This document shows positions 43,099-51,300 of a DNA stretch of 64,000 nt, piece after piece. A program made the translations under genes and the position numbers. Each line of letters starts with the position of its first letter. The stretch's first letter is position 1. Source of the stretch: an uncultured Clostridia bacterium (lineage in GTDB: Bacteria > Bacillota > Clostridia > Oscillospirales > Ruminococcaceae); contig CANDVA010000015.1 of the NCBI GenBank assembly GCA_947389015.1, positions 1-64,000 on the forward strand. Reading direction: 5' to 3'. The notes beneath the pieces were generated by a model. It was not told where the DNA came from and did no database searches. It worked only from the letters and a program-made list of their open reading frames with translations.

Positions 43099-44046
43099 TT
43101 ATCCTCCGTTTGTTAACGCGTTTCGCAGCATTTGATAATTGCGCTCCATAAGCGAAACATAGCTCTCCCCCGCCGCAAAATCGTCCGAGGTAATGTTGTG
43201 GCAGGTGTGAAATTCCGCGGTCGGAAGACCGTTCTCGGCTGCAAGAGTGTCCGCAAGCTTGTGATTTGAAAGCTCGATATAGAATACTGTCTTTATCGTG
43301 TCCTTGTCCGACAGCTTCTCAATGAGGAACGCTATCGTCTGCGCGGACGGCTCGGTCTCGCTGCCGCACCCCGGGAACGCCGCGCGGTAGTTCAGTCCGT
43401 ATTCGCGGAAAAAATACAGCAGCGGAAACCTGTCGCCGAAAATGAAATAACGTTTCTCTCCCGACAACAGCTCCGTGAATTTTTCGTCCAGCGCGTTTAT
43501 TTCGGCGACGTACTCTCCCGCCGCGCTCTCGTAAAGCGTCTTATTTAGTGGAGCGAGCGTGACCGCCGCTTCGCGGATACTTTCAACTATCAGCGCGGCG
43601 TTTCTGGGGGAAGTCCAGATATGCTCGTCGTATTCCTCGGCATCATGATCATGCCCGTCGTGTTCGTTCTCGGCGATTCCCTCGTGATTATCGGCGACTG
43701 CCTCCACCGCGTCCATCATTCGCAGAGCGTTCACCTCGTCGGCGGATTTCAGGATATTCTCCACCCAAGCGTCCGACTCGCCGCCGTTGTAAATAAACAG
43801 GTCGCAGCTGTCTATTGTCACGATATCGCGAGCGGACGGGTCGTAGGAATGGCTTTCCATACCGGGCTTTAACAGCAGCGTTATCTCCGCCGTATCGCCG
43901 AATACTCCACGCGCGAAATCATACGCGGGGAAAATAGTCGTCACAATTTGCAGCTTGCCGTCGGAGGGATTCTCGGAGGATAAAGAACAGCCGCTTAACA
44001 TCACGGTAATCGCCAGCAGAACAGGGAAAAATAAACGTTTAAGCAT
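43099..44046 (-). CDS. znuA: Zinc ABC transporter substrate-binding lipoprotein
   Basis: A 315-aa cluster 9 (ZnuA-type) binding protein. The lipobox is MLSGC with C20. Ligand histidines are in ESHSYDP (H66), EEYDEHIW (H142) and FGDRFPLLYF, where His is usual and Asp-Arg stands here. The His/Asp-rich loop at about 121-142 (EHDGHDHD) is the zinc-collecting loop of ZnuA. It overlaps fur by 8 bp, so uptake is co-expressed with its likely regulator. Confidence 0.9.
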   Translation of the reverse strand: MLKRLFFPVLLAITVMLSGCSLSSENPSDGKLQIVTTIFPAYDFARGVFGDTAEITLLLKPGMESHSYDPSARDIVTIDSCDLFIYNGGESDAWVENILKSADEVNALRMMDAVEAVADNHEGIAENEHDGHDHDAEEYDEHIWTSPRNAALIVESIREAAVTLAPLNKTLYESAAGEYVAEINALDEKFTELLSGEKRYFIFGDRFPLLYFFREYGLNYRAAFPGCGSETEPSAQTIAFLIEKLSDKDTIKTVFYIELSNHKLADTLAAENGLPTAEFHTCHNITSDDFAAGESYVSLMERNYQMLRNALTNGG

Positions 44047-44458
44047 TGCCCGTCTCCTTATCGAAATTTATATTCGCGCATTCGCCGCACAAACCGTAAA
44101 TTACGGTCTTGCCTATATCGACAACAAAGTCGTGACTGCTTTCGATATGCCGCTTCATATCCGCCATAAATTCGCAGTCCATATGGATAAGCCGTCCGCA
44201 TTTTTCACACTTGAGGTGGAAATGCTTCTCGCACTGCTCCGATTCGTTGAGCTGATAGCATGACGCGTCGCCGTCCGTGAAGCGCTTTAAAACGCCCTGC
44301 GTAGCGAGCTTGGACAACGTTCTGTAAACGGTCGCCTCGCCCGAGGTGATCTCCCCGCTCCTGATTATCTCCTTTGCGGTGAAACACTTCCCGCGGTGCT
44401 GATTGAAAAAATCGACTATCTCGTCGCGCTGCTTGGTTTTGTAAATGTTGTCGCTCAA
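44039..44458 (-). CDS. Fur-family metalloregulator (probable Zur)
   Basis: A 139-aa Fur-family repressor: winged helix at about 1-75 (TSGEATVYRTLSKL), HFHLKCEKCGRLIHMDC metal region, and two CxxC pairs (C84/C87, C124/C127) that form the structural zinc site. Position at the head of znuA, and a Fur-type box over its promoter, indicate Zur with autoregulation. PerR or Fur cannot be excluded by sequence alone. Confidence 0.85.
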   Translation of the reverse strand: MSDNIYKTKQRDEIVDFFNQHRGKCFTAKEIIRSGEITSGEATVYRTLSKLATQGVLKRFTDGDASCYQLNESEQCEKHFHLKCEKCGRLIHMDCEFMADMKRHIESSHDFVVDIGKTVIYGLCGECANINFDKETGNA

Positions 44459-44480
44459 AATATGTCTCCCTCCCGCAATT

Positions 44481-44495
44481 TGATATTGACTATCA
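44481..44495. promoter_or_regulatory. Fur/Zur-type 7-1-7 operator
   Basis: TGATATTGACTATCA matches the Fur-family consensus TGATAAT-N-ATTATCA at 12 of 14 positions. It sits just downstream of the fur-znuA -10 and covers the predicted start site, which fits repression. Confidence 0.65.
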
Positions 44496-44502
44496 TTTTC
44501 AA

Positions 44503-44531
44503 ATTATAGCATAAAAATTAAAAAAAATCAA
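44503..44531 (-). promoter_or_regulatory. Promoter of fur-znuA
   Basis: On the minus strand TTGATT (44526-44531), 17 bp and TATAAT (44503-44508). It is back to back with the pduL promoter. Confidence 0.8.
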
Positions 44532-44540
44532 GAGTTTTTA

Positions 44541-44599
44541 TTGATTTTTTCGAAAAAAAGTTGTATAATGGAATTGTAAATATTGGGCATTTTGCCCAA
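44541..44599 (+). promoter_or_regulatory. Promoter and leader hairpin of pduL
   Basis: TTGATT (44541-44546), 17 bp and TATAAT (44564-44569) form the promoter. In the leader TTGGGCA-TTT-TGCCCAA (44583-44599) is a perfect 7-bp hairpin about 30 nt before the start codon. Confidence 0.78.
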
Positions 44600-44629
44600 A
44601 CTATAAATTATTTTACGGAGGAAACAAAA

Positions 44630-45208
44630 ATGGCTGAAATTCTTATCGAAACGTCGGCGAGACACGTACACGTAACCAAGGAGACCCTAGAAGTGCTTTT
44701 CGGAAAGGGCGCGGAGCTTACCAAGAAAAAAGACCTTTCGCAGCCAGGTCAGTTTGCGAGCGAACAGAGAGTTACCGTTGTGGGTCCTAAGAAGGAGCTT
44801 GCGAACGTTTCTATTCTCGGTCCGTGCCGCAGTGCTGATCAAGTGGAGCTTTCCGCTACCGACGCGCGTTCTATCGGCGTTGATATCGCTATCCGCGAGA
44901 GCGGCGACATCGCGGGAACTCCCGGCTGCACGCTTAAAGGTCCCGCGGGCGAGGTTACTATCAAGGAGGGCGTTATCGTAGCTAAGCGCCACATTCACCT
45001 TACACCCGAGACAGCCGACAAGCTGGGCGTAAAGAACAAGGACACCGTTTGGGTAAAGTGCAATACCAACGGCAGAACCGCGGTTCTGGGCGACGTTGTT
45101 GTGCGCGTAAGCGAGAGCTTTGCCGACGCTATGCACATTGATACCGACGAGTCCAACGCGATCAGCGCAACTCCGGGTCTTATGGGCGAGATAGTTAAGG
45201 AGCTGTAA
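44630..45208 (+). CDS. pduL: Phosphate propanoyltransferase/phosphotransacetylase (PduL)
   Basis: A 192-aa zinc enzyme that exchanges CoA and phosphate on acyl groups (acyl-CoA to acyl phosphate). Two PduL repeats carry the zinc ligands: SARHVHV (H12, H14) and KRHIHLTP (H121, H123). The short N-terminus has no microcompartment-targeting extension, and no pdu or shell genes are near, so it probably acts as a housekeeping phosphotransacetylase for acetate formation. GGAGG lies before the ATG at 44630. Confidence 0.93.
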   Translation: MAEILIETSARHVHVTKETLEVLFGKGAELTKKKDLSQPGQFASEQRVTVVGPKKELANVSILGPCRSADQVELSATDARSIGVDIAIRESGDIAGTPGCTLKGPAGEVTIKEGVIVAKRHIHLTPETADKLGVKNKDTVWVKCNTNGRTAVLGDVVVRVSESFADAMHIDTDESNAISATPGLMGEIVKEL

Positions 45209-46389
45209 TGGGATTATTTTCCAAATTTGAACAGCATCATAAAAAAGACCCCATGCAGCGTGTTCTGGAAAGCCTGCATGGATGCCTCGAAACTAAGGAC
45301 GAGATAAGGGACGGCAAGATATTCTGTCCCGAATGGGATATCACGATAACTCCCGAGATAGATCAGCTTGAACAGCAAATGGCGGTTCTTAACTTTTACA
45401 TCTCATCTCCCGACTGGGAGGAGCCGTTGTTTGAATGCTGCGCCGGAGTCGGCAAGGATACAGATACCGCTGTCGGAATGGCTGTGGGTTCGTTTCTGTT
45501 CGCGTTTATGCAGGGTATCGCGGTAATGCAGCGCGAAGAGGACGGGATTCCGCTTGAAAGCGAGTTCAACGGTAACATCCACCGCTGGAGCGTTTATAAG
45601 AGCAACGTTGTCGGAAACGGTGAAAGCACGGACGACGACGCAAAGGCGATAACCAATGTTTATTGGGATCTGCTGAAGGAGCATATCGCGAAGCGTCTTG
45701 GCAATCAGAAGATGTGCTATGTGAAGATATACGCGGCAAAGGCAATTGGCACGGACGACGAACAGATAACGGGGGAATGCCGTATCAACGACGTTCCGAG
45801 CGCGGAGCTTGGAGCACTAGTCGGCAAGATAGCCGCTAAGTGGGAAGTTCGGCAATTCTCCTCGCAGAAACAGTTTTTCTTTATAAAGCAAGACCCTGCG
45901 ACGCATCTCCCCTACCCTTACAGCGTAAATAAGATCAACGTATTGAGGGAAAAGGTAAAGACGGCATTGGATTTGTTCGGCGGCATTCAGACACAGGATA
46001 ATTACGATAATCTCCCCGATAAGATGCTCGCCGCTCTCGGCGACAAAACGCTTACCGAGGAATGTTTCTCGTTTCTGCCCGAGATATGCGCCGAGCACGC
46101 GTTCGGTCAGATAGCGTTCTCAGAGGAACTGCAATTCTCGACGAAGAGCGGAACTATATCCGTTTATAAAAATCAGCTCGCGGATTTCTATCCGCTTGGA
46201 AATCTGATGTTCGGACTGTTCGACAGCGGAGTTTTCGGCGAACATACAAACGACCTGTACAAGCTGTTGATAAGTCTTAGCTCGATAGGCAGCGGTGTTC
46301 AGCAGCTGCGCGAACAAGGCAAAGAGCTTGAGGGCTGCCGAATGGCGGCGTTGATATTCAACGTTTCCGAGGATTTTGAGATACGGTGA
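45208..46389 (+). CDS. DUF6348-like protein of unknown function
   Basis: A 393-aa soluble protein that shares a base with the pduL stop. Recognisable stretches are NFYISSPDWEEPLFECCAG, GMAVGSFLFAFMQGI and WDLLKEHIAKRLGNQKMCY, which I associate with DUF6348. The C-terminal half (FSFLPEICAEHAFGQIAFSE) is conserved-looking but unassigned. No catalytic motif is evident. Translational coupling to pduL suggests joint expression, not necessarily a joint function. Confidence 0.62.
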   Translation: MGLFSKFEQHHKKDPMQRVLESLHGCLETKDEIRDGKIFCPEWDITITPEIDQLEQQMAVLNFYISSPDWEEPLFECCAGVGKDTDTAVGMAVGSFLFAFMQGIAVMQREEDGIPLESEFNGNIHRWSVYKSNVVGNGESTDDDAKAITNVYWDLLKEHIAKRLGNQKMCYVKIYAAKAIGTDDEQITGECRINDVPSAELGALVGKIAAKWEVRQFSSQKQFFFIKQDPATHLPYPYSVNKINVLREKVKTALDLFGGIQTQDNYDNLPDKMLAALGDKTLTEECFSFLPEICAEHAFGQIAFSEELQFSTKSGTISVYKNQLADFYPLGNLMFGLFDSGVFGEHTNDLYKLLISLSSIGSGVQQLREQGKELEGCRMAALIFNVSEDFEIR

Positions 46390-46392
46390 AAT

Positions 46393-46421
46393 AAAGGCTA
46401 TGCCGTTGAGCATAGCCTTTT
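46393..46421. terminator. Terminator between convergent genes
   Basis: AAAGGCTATGC and GCATAGCCTTT form an 11-bp stem with a 6-nt loop and T/A-rich flanks. It can serve both the + strand DUF6348-like gene and the - strand amidohydrolase. Confidence 0.88.
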
Positions 46422-46422
46422 G

Positions 46423-47181
46423 TTACGAGCTGATATTGTATATCCGTGCAGCGTTTCCGTGTATAACGTCTTGCAGATAATCAGACGGAATATCCAGCTT
46501 CTTGATAAAGTCGATATGCCGCCTTTGGTCGCAGCAGCCGTAGTCCGAGCCGAAAATAAAACGTTCGGGCATTTCGGGAATATACCGTTCAAGCACCTGT
46601 GCGACAGACGGACATTTTTCGGGGTCGTCGGCAACGGACGACAAGTCAAAGTATACGTTCGGGCAACTTTTCAGCGTTTCAAAGCATTTCGCAAGTTTCG
46701 GATAATAACAATGACAGCAGACAAGCCGCGCCTCGGGATTTGCGGCAGCGGCGGCTTTTGCCCTTTCGGGAGCGGCACACTGCGCGTTATCCCATCCCGA
46801 ATGAAACAATACGGGAACGTCGAACTCCGCAGCAAGCCGAAAAACGGGTTTCAGATCGCCGTCGTCGATATAGATCGGCTCGTGACCGCAATAAAGCTTA
46901 ATGCCGACGAAAAAACCTAGTGTGAGATATTTTTTCAGCTTTTCTAGCTGTTTCCGATAATTTATGTACGGGCTTATCCCCGCGGCGGCGAATACGTTCG
47001 GGCAGTCCGAAAACAGCTCCGTGCAGTCGTCCATAGAACCGATAGTGCTCTCCAACTCCGAATCGGAGATAACGATCCCTATATCAACGCCGTTAGCCCT
47101 CATATCGGACAACAGCCGCCGTTTTTTGCTGTCAAGATCGGGTTCGCCGCTTGGCAGGTGCATATGTGCGTCAATTATCAT
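46423..47181 (-). CDS. Amidohydrolase-family (Amidohydro_2) TIM-barrel hydrolase
   Basis: A 252-aa metal-dependent hydrolase: DAHMH (H6, H8) at the N-terminus, GIKLYCGHEP in the barrel, VLFHSGW (metal His), VCCHCYYPK (His) and FGSDYG with the catalytic Asp near residue 212. The substrate is unknown; the group includes decarboxylases and lactonases. The start overlaps the zinc-ribbon gene by 4 bp. Confidence 0.85.
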   Translation of the reverse strand: MIIDAHMHLPSGEPDLDSKKRRLLSDMRANGVDIGIVISDSELESTIGSMDDCTELFSDCPNVFAAAGISPYINYRKQLEKLKKYLTLGFFVGIKLYCGHEPIYIDDGDLKPVFRLAAEFDVPVLFHSGWDNAQCAAPERAKAAAAANPEARLVCCHCYYPKLAKCFETLKSCPNVYFDLSSVADDPEKCPSVAQVLERYIPEMPERFIFGSDYGCCDQRRHIDFIKKLDIPSDYLQDVIHGNAARIYNISS

Positions 47182-47720
47182 TTATCCTCCCATGAGTGCT
47201 TGGTCTCGCGATTGACGTTCAACCGAGCTCGGCGAAGTATCTTGCTTGCCCGCATTTCGTCCAGTATCTCGAAATAGCGCCGCTCAAACGCGTCATAATC
47301 GTCGAAGAAAAGGTTGTCAAATTTAACGTTGCAAAGCGGCGTAATGAACCCATTGTGTTCGCTGTAATAGGGCTTGGGGTCGTACCAGTCGGCGTAGAGA
47401 TAGCCTCGCCAGTCCTCGCCGTGAGCCGAAATAAGCATTCGCCTACTGATAGGCTCGGAAGGCTCAAAGCATTTCAGTTCGTACCCATCAGTAGCGTCCT
47501 CAAGGAAGATACGTCCGCATTTCGGGCATTGGTAAATATTCCTGCGCAGCAGGCGCATTACCTCGATCGATATATCGATCTTGTCATTATGCGGCTTCTC
47601 GGCTTTTTCCAGTATCTCCCAAAGCTCCTCCTCGTCCTGATCGGAAATAATACTCGCTTTATAGGATAAGCAGTCGGAGGTGTCGTGGATATCGTTGCCG
47701 CAGGAACATAAAAAGTGCAT
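47178..47720 (-). CDS. Zinc-ribbon protein of unknown function
   Basis: A 180-aa protein with C5-S-C7 and D-C in the first 17 residues and YQCPKCGRIF near residue 63, likely one split zinc ribbon. The C-terminal half is acidic and aromatic (EDWRGYLYADWYDPKPYY), then helical (FDDYDAFERRYFEILDEMRAS). AAAGGA is 7 nt before the ATG. It is coupled to the amidohydrolase and follows the LOTUS/DUF3825 gene after 77 bp. Confidence 0.7.
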   Translation of the reverse strand: MHFLCSCGNDIHDTSDCLSYKASIISDQDEEELWEILEKAEKPHNDKIDISIEVMRLLRRNIYQCPKCGRIFLEDATDGYELKCFEPSEPISRRMLISAHGEDWRGYLYADWYDPKPYYSEHNGFITPLCNVKFDNLFFDDYDAFERRYFEILDEMRASKILRRARLNVNRETKHSWEDK

Positions 47721-47797
47721 TATTTTCCTTTCATATGCTGCTTTATCTTGTTAAATTCAATAAAAAAAACCTTTTCCTGCTCGTAATGTACCCGTTT

Positions 47798-50023
47798 TCA
47801 TTCGGTCTCCTCCAGCTCGTCGGGCTCGGTGCTGTTGGTGTTGACCACCTGCGACGGCGTGAGCCAGTCACCCGTGATACGGCACATCAGACGCGCGTCG
47901 ATATACGCCTGCGGAAGCGTGAGTATCGTCTGCCCCTGATAGCTTCCCGAGCGCGTAAGTTCGACGACGAGCGCGACGTCGGGCCTGCTCTCGTCCTGTA
48001 GCGCTAGCGGCAGCATAAGCGACATACTGTCCCTTTTCGGGAAGTACGACGGCACGGCGGTCTTGTAATTCCACCGAACGCGCTTTCGCGCAAGCTCTAT
48101 CGAATCCTTAAGACGGTTCTGTATGCGCATAAATAAGCGGCTGTTTTCGCGGATAATATCCTTGAGACGCGCGTACATACCGTCGCGTCTTTCAAGTTCC
48201 TCTCGGTCACGTCCGCACACGCGGATATCCTCAACGAGCTGACGAGCCTCCGCGTTGTCGAAAAATTGGTCGTACAGGAATTGAAGCGGCAGGCGCTTTA
48301 TGTTGTCGATGATGATGTGCTCGAAATCGGTGTGGAGCTGCTTGGTGTGGTCAAAGAACAAGTCCTCGTTGCGCTTAAAATAGGACGGCGGCAGCGGCAG
48401 CGGATTGAAATAATTGACAAGCTGCTTTCCCAGACCGCCCGAGGCAGCCGTGCAAAAGCCGATAAACTTCCACTCCGTGCCGCTGTCGGGGTCGTTGGGC
48501 AGAAAGCACGCGTAAATGTCGTCGTAGTGGTTGTCGGCAAGCCCCGTATTAAACGCGGCGAACTGCCTATCCTGCGAAATGCACACCTTCTTCTCGCGCA
48601 TAAGGCGGCTGAACGTGTACTTGATATACTGCATAAGTATCTGATGGTTCTTGATAGGTGCGCTGCTGAAATCCCATTCCTCGTCGACCGCTTTTGCAGC
48701 AAGCTCGGTGAGAAAGTTCGACCAGCTCCCGAGGAACGCAAAGCTCTCGAGCTGTCTGCCCGGGTCGTTGAAGTGGGAGCTCCTGTCGTGAGGAACGGTG
48801 TCGACGTAATAGAGAAACCACCTTTTGCCCTCATAGGTGCTCGGTTTCAGCGTAAGCTCTATCCTCGTGCCGTCCTCCTTAAGATACCGCACTGGGAAAA
48901 TCAGCTTGTTGTCATGAACGCGTATGCTCCCCTCGGCACGTGCGCGGTCGTAGTCCTCCGAGATACTGCGCACCACTATCGAAAAGTCGACCTTCATTCC
49001 TTTATCATGAAGATATTTCTCCAGTATTCCCATAGGCTTTATGGGCAGATTGCAGAAATCAGTCAGCCTGCCCGAGGGTGCGGAGCTCATATCGGCAACG
49101 CTTTCCGTTACGCGGCGGATGGGCTCGAGTCTTTCGATATGCGCATCCGCGGTAAGAGGTATATCGTCGCGCGGTATAATGGTTATCATCACCTGCGGCA
49201 CTCCGCCGAGCACCGTATCCTCCATTTTCATAAATCCGAGCTCCGCCAGGAATTCTTTCATCTTGAAAAATCCGTACTTTGACCTGTCGATACCGCGGTC
49301 GGATAAAAACTTGCTTACCGCCGCCATATGATACTGTTTGTTGCACGGGAAATAATCCGTCAGCATTTTGTACAGCATAACCTTGTCCGCCTCGGGTATA
49401 ACACCCGTCTGCGGCGGCTTTCTGTATTCGGGCGCGGATGTGCGGTACATCTGCGTCTTGTCGAACGCGAAATACAGGCTCTTGCCGCGCGGGCTTAAAT
49501 TTTTGGTTATAATGCCGTTCACCAACAGTCCGTCGGGACAGTAGTCTATCGGAAACGTATAACGTTCCCCGAAAAAGTTCAGCTTGCCGTTGGTCTTTGC
49601 CTCGTCAAATTTACGATATATCTCCTGCTTCATTTGCTGAACGTTATAGCCGTTCGCGAGAATTTTTGTCAGCGCGTACAGCGACTGCTGCGTCATCTCA
49701 ATTATATCATCGTTTAGAATAATGCTTCCCGATCCGAAAAAGCTGTCGGCTGGGTGTTGTGTTTCAATGCTGCTTATCATATTTTTTTCTCCTGTTTGCC
49801 ATCTTTTTATTTCGATAAATTCATTATTGTCGTCATCCTGAAAAGAGAACATTTCAGAAAACTCCTCCGCAAATTCCCTGAAAGAGCCGCAGCCAAGCTG
49901 TTCGAGAGAGTAACCGTTCGTCACGAGCCACTCTCCCACTCTCGATACCCGATACAGCCCGGGGTCGGGAAATTGTTTCATAATGCAGTTATAAAGCTCT
50001 GTCTTTTTTTCGTTTGTCAACAT
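47798..50023 (-). CDS. LOTUS (OST-HTH)-like and DUF3825 domain protein
   Basis: A 741-aa cytoplasmic protein. A LOTUS-like winged helix at about 5-70 and an alpha/beta unit at about 105-195 are followed by a second LOTUS-like domain at about 212-268 (AVSKFLSDRGIDRSKYGF is the clearest) and a second alpha/beta unit at about 330-410. The alpha/beta units align (D-x-A-x-x-x-G, then F-P-x-x-Y). The C-terminal part from about 425 matches DUF3825 (FAFLGSW, FNTGLADNHYDDIYACF). LOTUS domains bind RNA, often G-quadruplexes, in other proteins, so an RNA-related role is inferred. GAAAGG precedes the ATG. It follows a coiled-coil membrane protein gene by 14 bp. Confidence 0.72.
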   Translation of the reverse strand: MLTNEKKTELYNCIMKQFPDPGLYRVSRVGEWLVTNGYSLEQLGCGSFREFAEEFSEMFSFQDDDNNEFIEIKRWQTGEKNMISSIETQHPADSFFGSGSIILNDDIIEMTQQSLYALTKILANGYNVQQMKQEIYRKFDEAKTNGKLNFFGERYTFPIDYCPDGLLVNGIITKNLSPRGKSLYFAFDKTQMYRTSAPEYRKPPQTGVIPEADKVMLYKMLTDYFPCNKQYHMAAVSKFLSDRGIDRSKYGFFKMKEFLAELGFMKMEDTVLGGVPQVMITIIPRDDIPLTADAHIERLEPIRRVTESVADMSSAPSGRLTDFCNLPIKPMGILEKYLHDKGMKVDFSIVVRSISEDYDRARAEGSIRVHDNKLIFPVRYLKEDGTRIELTLKPSTYEGKRWFLYYVDTVPHDRSSHFNDPGRQLESFAFLGSWSNFLTELAAKAVDEEWDFSSAPIKNHQILMQYIKYTFSRLMREKKVCISQDRQFAAFNTGLADNHYDDIYACFLPNDPDSGTEWKFIGFCTAASGGLGKQLVNYFNPLPLPPSYFKRNEDLFFDHTKQLHTDFEHIIIDNIKRLPLQFLYDQFFDNAEARQLVEDIRVCGRDREELERRDGMYARLKDIIRENSRLFMRIQNRLKDSIELARKRVRWNYKTAVPSYFPKRDSMSLMLPLALQDESRPDVALVVELTRSGSYQGQTILTLPQAYIDARLMCRITGDWLTPSQVVNTNSTEPDELEETE

Positions 50024-50037
50024 TTTATACCTTTCAT

Positions 50038-51114
50038 TCAGGTCTCTGCCTGTGATGTTTCTTTGGTCTCCTCGGTATAGTCCTCGAGATCCTCGAGATA
50101 ATCCGCGTCATCGAGATAAACATAGTTTACCTCCTCCGCGAGCTTGCTCTCGGACTGATCCTGTGCGTAGCGCCCCTCTACGGCAAGATTGAACGAGTGG
50201 AACTCTCCCGAATTCTTAAAATAGAAATTCGTGACATTGATACCCATTATACGATATCCGTCCAAAATTTTCTTGCAGTCGGCGGCGAACGCCTTCGGTG
50301 AATTGTACGCTCCCGCAAATTCTACGGTGATATTGACGTTATCGTCTGTGGAAAGTGCGTCAACGCCCTTGGCTTGTCCCGAACCGTCCGGATTAAGATC
50401 GACCTCGACCGTGATATCCGCGATTTCCGCGACGTATCTCAGCTCCTTGTAGCTCCTGTCGTATATATCCGCTGCGATAGTGCGGTTGTTGTACTCCTGC
50501 TTGTCCTCCTTGTAAGTGCCGCTGAGCTTTACGCACATAAAGCAACACCCGACCACCAGCAGCGCCGAAATCACAAGGCTCGGAATATTTATGCGGAAGT
50601 GCCCGCGCGTCATAAGCTGATTCATCAGCAGTTCCACGCCGATCAGCACCGCGCATATAGGCGACAGCTTGAGCGGGATCATAAAATCGGGAGCGGGCGA
50701 AAAAAGACAGACGATCATCACTATACCGAGGAAGATCATTATCAGCCCCAGCGACACAAACCCTACGCCCTTCTTGACGATAGTCGCCGCGACACGCTCC
50801 GCCTTGTTCCGTGAGTTTTTCTGCCGCTCACGCATCTCCTGAGTGCGCTTTTCAAGCACCTCGTCAAGCGCGTCGAGCAGTTTTTTATTCTGCTCGTCCA
50901 TTCTTCGGTTCTGTTCGTCAAGCTCCGCCTGCATTCTTTCGACCGCGGCGGTCTGCTCGGCATACGCTCGCGCCTCCTCGGTCATGACTGCCGAAGATTG
51001 TTGTACCGCGGAATGATTTGCCGACAGCTCCGCCGTCGGGACGGCGGTCTCTCCTGCGGGGATAGTGCTCTCTGTTATCACGGGTGTTTGTTCGATATTA
51101 TTTTCGTTTTCCAC
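50038..51114 (-). CDS. Coiled-coil membrane protein with three transmembrane helices
   Basis: A 358-aa protein. A Thr/Ala-rich N-terminus is followed by a coiled coil (about 45-110, Gln/Glu/Arg-rich), three hydrophobic helices (about 116-138, 145-165 and 178-198), and a C-terminal beta-rich domain with ADITVEVDLNPDG and an acidic tail. Not recognised. AAAGGAGG is correctly placed for the GTG at 51114; only a TTG inside the ribosome binding site lies upstream. It probably co-transcribes with the LOTUS/DUF3825 gene and may anchor it at the membrane, which is speculation. Confidence 0.72.
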   Translation of the reverse strand: MENENNIEQTPVITESTIPAGETAVPTAELSANHSAVQQSSAVMTEEARAYAEQTAAVERMQAELDEQNRRMDEQNKKLLDALDEVLEKRTQEMRERQKNSRNKAERVAATIVKKGVGFVSLGLIMIFLGIVMIVCLFSPAPDFMIPLKLSPICAVLIGVELLMNQLMTRGHFRINIPSLVISALLVVGCCFMCVKLSGTYKEDKQEYNNRTIAADIYDRSYKELRYVAEIADITVEVDLNPDGSGQAKGVDALSTDDNVNITVEFAGAYNSPKAFAADCKKILDGYRIMGINVTNFYFKNSGEFHSFNLAVEGRYAQDQSESKLAEEVNYVYLDDADYLEDLEDYTEETKETSQAET

Positions 51115-51147
51115 ACAGTGACCTCCTTTCAATATTCCTCACTTTAA

Positions 51148-51176
51148 ATTATATCAGATTATTTTACGCTTGTCAA
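51148..51176 (-). promoter_or_regulatory. Consensus promoter of the membrane protein-DUF3825 unit
   Basis: On the minus strand TTGACA (51171-51176), 17 bp and TATAAT (51148-51153), 34 bp before the GTG start. Confidence 0.87.
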
Positions 51177-51254
51177 TGGAGAAAAATGACCTTTTAAAAC
51201 GAAATTGGAAATAATTGGTTAGCCCATATCAAAGCAAAGCCGATGTCTGTTAAC

Positions 51255-51284
51255 AAAAATGCCCCCGAGAAAACCCTCGGGGGC
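51255..51284 (-). terminator. Intrinsic terminator of gap
   Basis: On the minus strand GCCCCCGAG and CTCGGGGGC form a 9-bp GC stem with a GGTTTT loop, followed by ATTTTTG. This isolates gap from the next unit. Confidence 0.9.
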
Positions 51285-51300
51285 AAATATTACTCAGCAA

